DNA from: DYEP01 sp040755615
GTDB taxonomy: Bacteria; Bacillota; Sulfobacillia; DUSP01; DYEP01
Length of the DNA stretch: 25,643 nt
Assembly: GCA_040755615.1 (NCBI GenBank)
Contig: JBFMAL010000039.1
Coordinates: forward strand, 1 to 25,643
Reading direction: 5' to 3'
Part shown: piece by piece, positions 21,783-25,643 of the stretch
Position numbering within the stretch: the first letter of the stretch is position 1
Layout of the letters: each line of letters begins with the position of its first letter
The notes under the pieces: model-generated
Told to the model about the DNA's origin: nothing
Database searches by the model: none
What the model saw: only the letters and a program-made list of their open reading frames with translations
Program-made: the position numbers and the translations under genes

Positions 21783-23694
21783 AGAGATAGAAAAGAGGAT
21801 CCGTTCCTACGAAGGCGGAACCAGGGTGCCACACGGTGCCTGGAGAGCGTTGATCGTCGCTGCCGCGCTGGGTATGTCCTTATTTCACCTGTACACGGCT
21901 GGATGGGGTATACGGGAAGCCATGATCCAGCGTGTGATACACCTGGCCTTTGCGCTATTTCTCGTATTCTTACTGTATCCGGCCGGGAAGACTGCTTCAA
22001 AAGACAGGATACCATGGTACGACGTAATACTGTCGCTTGCGGGCGTGGGGGTGTGCGCGTACATTTACATCAACTACCATGCCCTGATGATACGAGCAGG
22101 AGCGCCTACACTTGGCGACTTGATTGTGGGAGCCGCTGCGCTGCTTCTGGTGCTTGAAGCAACGAGGAGGTCCGTGGGACTGGCTCTTGTTATCCTGGCC
22201 GCAGCGTTCTTCTTCTATGCCATACTCGGGCCGTGGATGCCGGGGCCGTTGCTCCACAGGGGCTTTTCGCTTTCTAAGATCGTAGAGCATTTGTACCTCA
22301 CGACGGAGGGCATCTTCGGAGTGCCGCTGGGTGTGTCAGCCACTTTCGTGTTCGTATTCATCCTGTTTGGCGCATTCCTTGAGAAGACGGGGGCGGGGAC
22401 CTTTTTCATTGATTTTTCGCTCTCGCTGTTTGGTTACATGAGGGGAGGGCCGGCTAAAGCGGCGGTGGTGGCCAGCGGGATGATGGGTTCCATCTCAGGC
22501 AGTTCAGTGGCCAATGTGGTGACGACCGGTACTTTTACTATCCCGCTCATGAAGAAAGTGGGGTTTTCACCGCACGTAGCTGGAGGCGTTGAAGTGGCTG
22601 CATCTACGTCCGGGCAGATCATGCCCCCCATCATGGGGGCCGCAGCCTTCATCATGGCCGAGTACACCAACATACCCTATGTGCACATCATAAAGGCGGC
22701 CGCGTTGCCCGCCATACTAAACTACTGCGCCATCCTGTATATGGTACATCTTGAAGCCTGCAAGACCGGCATCCAGGGTATACCGAGGGATGAACTGCGG
22801 TCACCCTGGGCGGTGCTGAAAGATGGGGGCCATCATCTGGTGCCGGTGGTTGGCATCGTCTACATGCTCCTCAGGGGTTACACGCCGCTGAAGGCCGCTT
22901 TCATCGGCATCTTGCTGGCAGTGCTCGCAGGCTTCTTGAACCGCGGGGAGTCAAGGCTCAAGTTCCAGGATATATTCTCAGCGCTTGAAAACGGAGCCAG
23001 AAAGGCACTGAGCGTGGCGGCGGCCTGCGCGGCAACAGGGTTCATTATCGGAGCGGTGACTTTGACAGGGCTCGGCCTCCGTTTGTCCAGCCTGATAATC
23101 CACTGGGCCGCGGGCAACCTCATACTCACCCTGTTCTTCACCATGCTCGCTTCGATCATTTTAGGCATGGGGCTCCCGACGACAGCCACGTATATCGTGC
23201 TGGCGACCATCACCGCGCCTGCGCTGGTCAGGATGGGTGTTCCTCTCATCGCCGCTCACCTGTTTGTCTTCTACTTCGGCTGCGCGGCAGATGATACGCC
23301 GCCCGTTGCATTGGCGGGGTATGCAGCTGCGGGGATCGCCCAGTCAGAACCGGTCCGGACGGGGGTCATGGGGTTCAAATTTGACTTCGCTGCCTTCCTT
23401 CTGCCATTTACTTTTGTGCTTGCGCCCGCACTCATCCTCGAGGGGTCGGGTGGATGGCTCGAGACAGTTCATGTGTTTATCACGGCATGCGCCGGGATTG
23501 TGGCATTTTCCGCCTGCATCCAGAACTATTTAACCACCACCTGTACATGGTGGGAACGCATTGTCCTGCTCGCCGTTGCGCTGGTACTAATAGATCCGAG
23601 ATTGGTCACTGACATGGTCGGTGCAGGTCTTTTGCTGCTTGTCTTCTTCTCCCAGCGTACAAGGCAGGCCCATGCCGTCAAGGCCGGTGCATAG
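21751..23694 (+). CDS. TRAP transporter fused permease (DctQ-DctM type, TAXI system)
   Basis: The membrane component of a TAXI-TRAP secondary transporter, in which the small 4-helix and large 12-helix subunits are fused. It has 647 residues from GTG 21751; that start is favoured because GGAGGG (21739-21744) is six bases upstream, whereas an ATG at 21745 directly abuts it. Family landmarks include GSISGSSVANVVTTGTFTI, AASTSGQIMPPIMGAAAFIM, GMGLPTTATYIVLATITAPA and CAADDTPPVALAGYAAAGIA. The import is presumably driven by a Na+ gradient, as in characterised TRAP systems, which would fit the neighbouring sodium/proton antiporter, although the substrate is unknown. No terminator is obvious after the stop. 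Confidence 0.94.
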   Translation: MGQVNNKTTLEEIEKRIRSYEGGTRVPHGAWRALIVAAALGMSLFHLYTAGWGIREAMIQRVIHLAFALFLVFLLYPAGKTASKDRIPWYDVILSLAGVGVCAYIYINYHALMIRAGAPTLGDLIVGAAALLLVLEATRRSVGLALVILAAAFFFYAILGPWMPGPLLHRGFSLSKIVEHLYLTTEGIFGVPLGVSATFVFVFILFGAFLEKTGAGTFFIDFSLSLFGYMRGGPAKAAVVASGMMGSISGSSVANVVTTGTFTIPLMKKVGFSPHVAGGVEVAASTSGQIMPPIMGAAAFIMAEYTNIPYVHIIKAAALPAILNYCAILYMVHLEACKTGIQGIPRDELRSPWAVLKDGGHHLVPVVGIVYMLLRGYTPLKAAFIGILLAVLAGFLNRGESRLKFQDIFSALENGARKALSVAAACAATGFIIGAVTLTGLGLRLSSLIIHWAAGNLILTLFFTMLASIILGMGLPTTATYIVLATITAPALVRMGVPLIAAHLFVFYFGCAADDTPPVALAGYAAAGIAQSEPVRTGVMGFKFDFAAFLLPFTFVLAPALILEGSGGWLETVHVFITACAGIVAFSACIQNYLTTTCTWWERIVLLAVALVLIDPRLVTDMVGAGLLLLVFFSQRTRQAHAVKAGA

Positions 23695-23999
23695 AACCGG
23701 GTGTCAGGCACATCTGGCTCATGGCGGGCGTGAACAACGGCAGGGACGGGAGTCGCCACGCCTCTTGCGGGTTGTCAGGCGGCAAATGGCCGTCTGTACC
23801 TCGTGAACAGACAGCGCCGTGGAAAGGAACGCATTCCGCGGTGTCCGCGGGCTCCGCTCCACGGCCCGGACCGGGCGTCAAAGCCTGAGGTGCACGGGCA
23901 GGACAGTACGACAGTCCCTCTTTCGAAGACAAGGTCGGTTCCGTCTGTTTCCGTTTCACGGGCGATGTGATCTATTTGGCCCAAGAGCCGTATGCCGTG

Positions 24000-24139
24000 T
24001 CAGGAGAAGCGTATGTCTTTCACGCCCTGCGTATAGATGGTGACCAGCCTCTTGCACTTATTGCACTTTATCTCTATGGCATTCCCTTTAATTACACACA
24101 GGAGTTTATTGCATATGCAGCGTAAATCCTCACCTCCAT
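24000..24139 (-). pseudogene. Com-like zinc-ribbon peptide, probably frameshifted near its start
   Basis: The minus-strand frame ending at 24000 encodes LRCICNKLLCVIKGNAIE followed by IKCNKCKRLVTIYTQGV: paired Cys-x-Cys and Cys-x-x-Cys in the manner of the Mu Com family of small zinc-binding translational activators, common as phage-derived genes in Firmicutes. No start codon lies at the proper place in this frame. Just upstream, ATG GAG GTG AGG (from 24139), typical of a Com beginning, is in a different frame; one added base near 24126 would join the two into a natural protein. So it is probably a 1-base frameshifted gene, or starts at a longer upstream GTG (24248). Confidence 0.45.
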
Positions 24140-24786
24140 GCTTTGGGACAGTGCCGGAGCTGCCGGAGCTAATCATCTTTCCCACGCTGTCTCCCCCTAT
24201 CTCCAGTACTGGAGCCAAACCTTCCTCACCCGACCGTTCGTTGGGCACAGGAACCGCATGTGGGCTTCCATCTCGTCAGAGACTGCAATCTGCTACCAGA
24301 AAATGAACACGGGAGGACCCACAAGAAGAGCGAGGGTATGGGTCGATCTGCTGGGTCCGCCCGCAGGTGCAAAACACCGGGTTCTGCATGGAGATGGAGC
24401 TGCCGGGGCTTTGCCGGACCCGAGCACTCATAAATTGCTATTCTATGCTTGGTAATAAATTCCTGCAACAACAAACATCAAACTCTGGGGAAACATTGAC
24501 AGCAGCTACTGAGGGTCACAGGGCGAAGTGACGAAAAGAGCGGGCCTGGGGAAGAGTACCTGAGCGTCCCGGCTTCCTCCCGAGTGATGTCTCCTGCGTG
24601 CCCACTTCCGGGGATGCGGATTGAAACCATGCTGGATAGCTGTCTTCGCTGTGGAAAATACACGTTTTGACTTGAGGTACATACAAACACAGTGGACTTT
24701 CCATTCCGGGGAACATCTCTACATCAGAAGGTAGAAAGCTAGGCCGGTACTCCCGCAATATGCTTGAAGAGCTGCCGTGCCGCATT

Positions 24787-24805
24787 CTCCCACTTCAGTG
24801 GGGAG
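24787..24805. repeat. Short hairpin resembling an IS200/IS605 end structure
   Basis: CTCCCACT (24787-24794) and AGTGGGGAG (24797-24805) pair across a 2-base loop with one bulged G. Such subterminal hairpins mark the ends of IS200/IS605-type elements, and a TnpA-like remnant starts 50 bases downstream. It could be the right end of an upstream element or the left end of this one. It is based on resemblance only. Confidence 0.35.
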
Positions 24806-24855
24806 TTAAGCAAGGCAAATTGTTCCTTGATTGTCGTTGCTTACCACTTGCGCAG

Positions 24856-24966
24856 ATGTTACATATAGAAGAAACGAAATCATCGAACTCCCGCAACAAT
24901 ATCTGGTGTGTCAAGTACCGGAAACCTGTTTTGACTGGTCAAATAGCGAAAGACCTTGGGGAATAA
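24856..24966 (+). pseudogene. IS200-type TnpA (Y1 transposase) N-terminal remnant
   Basis: A 36-residue fragment whose second half, NNIWCVKYRKPVLTGQIAKD, matches the beginning of IS200/IS605 TnpA proteins (pattern WCxKYRKxVLTG, just after the first beta strand). The frame stops at TAA (24966). The catalytic HUH pair and the Tyr of the full protein (about 130-150 residues) are absent, so the piece is non-functional. It lies directly before a broken TnpB gene in the usual order of these elements. Confidence 0.6.
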
Positions 24967-24980
24967 AAAAGCAGCTCTGG

Positions 24981-25045
24981 GGTGGCCACCTCTGAAACCC
25001 TTCTTACTACGTGAGCACTGTCGGACATATCTCCGAAGAGACAGT
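24981..25045. repeat. Inverted repeats between the TnpA and TnpB remnants
   Basis: GGTGGCCACC (24981-24990) is a perfect 10-base palindrome. ACTGTC (25017-25022) and GACAGT (25040-25045) enclose a nested CGGA/TCCG pair. These may be parts of the element's recognition structure or of the tnpB leader, but no such role is established here. Confidence 0.3.
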
Positions 25046-25066
25046 CAAAAAGGCGAGTGATTAAAA

Positions 25067-25643
25067 ATGCCGCATCTGCACGGATTTATCAAAACTCTCA
25101 GATTCAACCTCCTCATGCCGGTCAAAGTGGAGGAGCAGGCTTCCTGCACCACCACCCTTTACCGCAAAGTGGTATCCTATTACCTCCAGGTCTTTCAGGA
25201 CCACCAGAACCTTATCGGGCACAGCCGGTGGCTCAAAATGGCGGAAAACCTGACGCGCAGGAGAAAGACAATCCGAATCCGGAGTATCCTTTTGACGAAG
25301 AGTTTCCCAACCTGCCTTCCGGCATCCGGAAAAACGCCATTGCTGAGGCCCATGGCAAGGCTCTGGCTTGGAAAACCAGCTATGAAAAGTGGAAAGACAA
25401 GAAGCGCAAACATGAAGAGAGAAACCAAAGGCGCCTCGGCGCCGGGAAAAAGCCCGCCGCAGTATCCGGAGGACAACAACTGACTCCAACCACATCATGC
25501 TCAAAATGTTCACCGGATCTCGCGCCGGGCGGGCTCCAAACCCGTCCGGAAGACCTTCCCGGCGACGGGAGGGCGTCCATGCCGCCTATACGGCGGTATT
25601 GTGGATGAGGCACGAACCCGCTGGCTGCTTGCACCCGGTAAGA
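25067..25643 (+). pseudogene. IS200/IS605-type TnpB (OrfB) gene, frameshifted and cut by the window edge
   Basis: From ATG 25067 the frame gives TLRFNLLMPVKVEEQA and VVSYYLQVFQDHQNLI, the normal N-terminus of TnpB/OrfB proteins, reaching WLKMAENLT near 25250. The continuation, EKDNPNPEYPFDEEFPNLPSG then AIAEAHGKALAWKTSYEKWK, is in the next frame, so about one base is missing near 25260. After GAGKKP (about 25455) the sequence slips frame again and is soon not recognisable. The RuvC-like nuclease domain and zinc finger of the 380-400-residue protein are not in the window. It is therefore an inactive remnant unless the frameshifts are sequence errors. Confidence 0.65.

Larger units (their letters stand above)
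23695..24855. other. Decayed or non-coding region after the TRAP operon
   Basis: Apart from the Com-like remnant, I see no gene with a ribosome site and recognisable product. Minus-strand frames around 23775-23984 and 24226-24474 are open but have skewed, proline- and cysteine-rich composition. The stretch 24249-24420 on the minus strand contains a frame with FCTCG and SSCGSS that may be another broken zinc-ribbon piece. CCGCGG occurs twice (23836-23850). The region looks like old mobile or phage DNA. Confidence 0.4.

Noticed and set aside
24610..24632. ATTGAAAC sequence like the end of some CRISPR repeats
   Set aside because: It occurs once, with no second copy or spacer-sized periodicity nearby.
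24516..24785. Minus-strand frame of 89 codons
   Set aside because: No ribosome site, no domain-like sequence, and it overlaps the possible IS end hairpin region.

Overview
The window looks like a GC-rich, Gram-positive anaerobe of the Firmicutes (Clostridia-like; Moorella/Peptococcaceae-type relatives are my best guess, no closer). The reasons are: a large multiheme cytochrome carrying S-layer homology (SLH) domains, lipoprotein-type binding proteins, strong GGAGG ribosome sites with many TTG and GTG starts, a CcmE with a Cys heme ligand, and a Com-like zinc-ribbon remnant. The assignment is inferred from gene content only.

Layout. (1) 1-2100: a minus-strand alkaline-phosphatase-superfamily membrane protein whose probable signal segment is cut off by an in-frame stop, preceded by a 43-residue membrane peptide. 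(2) 2113-11339: a tightly packed plus-strand operon of twelve genes for an Mrp/Mbh-type cation/proton antiporter complex. The order is MrpE, F, G, MbhD-like, MbhE-like, MrpB, MrpC, a [2Fe-2S] protein, then four different MrpD/NuoL-type proton-channel subunits, ending at a strong terminator. (3) 11517-12197: a lipoprotein with two FMN-attachment motifs. (4) 12297-14495, minus: a secreted decaheme cytochrome with three SLH domains. (5) 14826-19441, plus: cytochrome c maturation genes ccmA-B-C-D-E-F, divergent from the cytochrome and ending at a terminator. The shared 330-base divergent region contains an 11-bp-phased repeat. (6) 20294-23694: a TAXI-type TRAP transporter (binding protein, DUF1850 protein, fused permease). 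(7) 23695-25643: a decayed region with a frameshifted Com-like peptide and remnants of an IS200/IS605-type element (TnpA piece, frameshifted TnpB) running off the right edge.

The parts fit an energy-metabolism island. The Ccm proteins would mount heme on the neighbouring SLH decaheme cytochrome, which could carry electrons through the cell wall. The Mrp/Mbh-like complex would couple ion movement to an unidentified partner reaction; its [2Fe-2S] subunit and the nearby flavin lipoprotein hint at a redox partner, but no catalytic hydrogenase or dehydrogenase module is in the window. That orphan complex with four antiporter modules, next to a wall-anchored cytochrome, is the best candidate here for an undescribed system.
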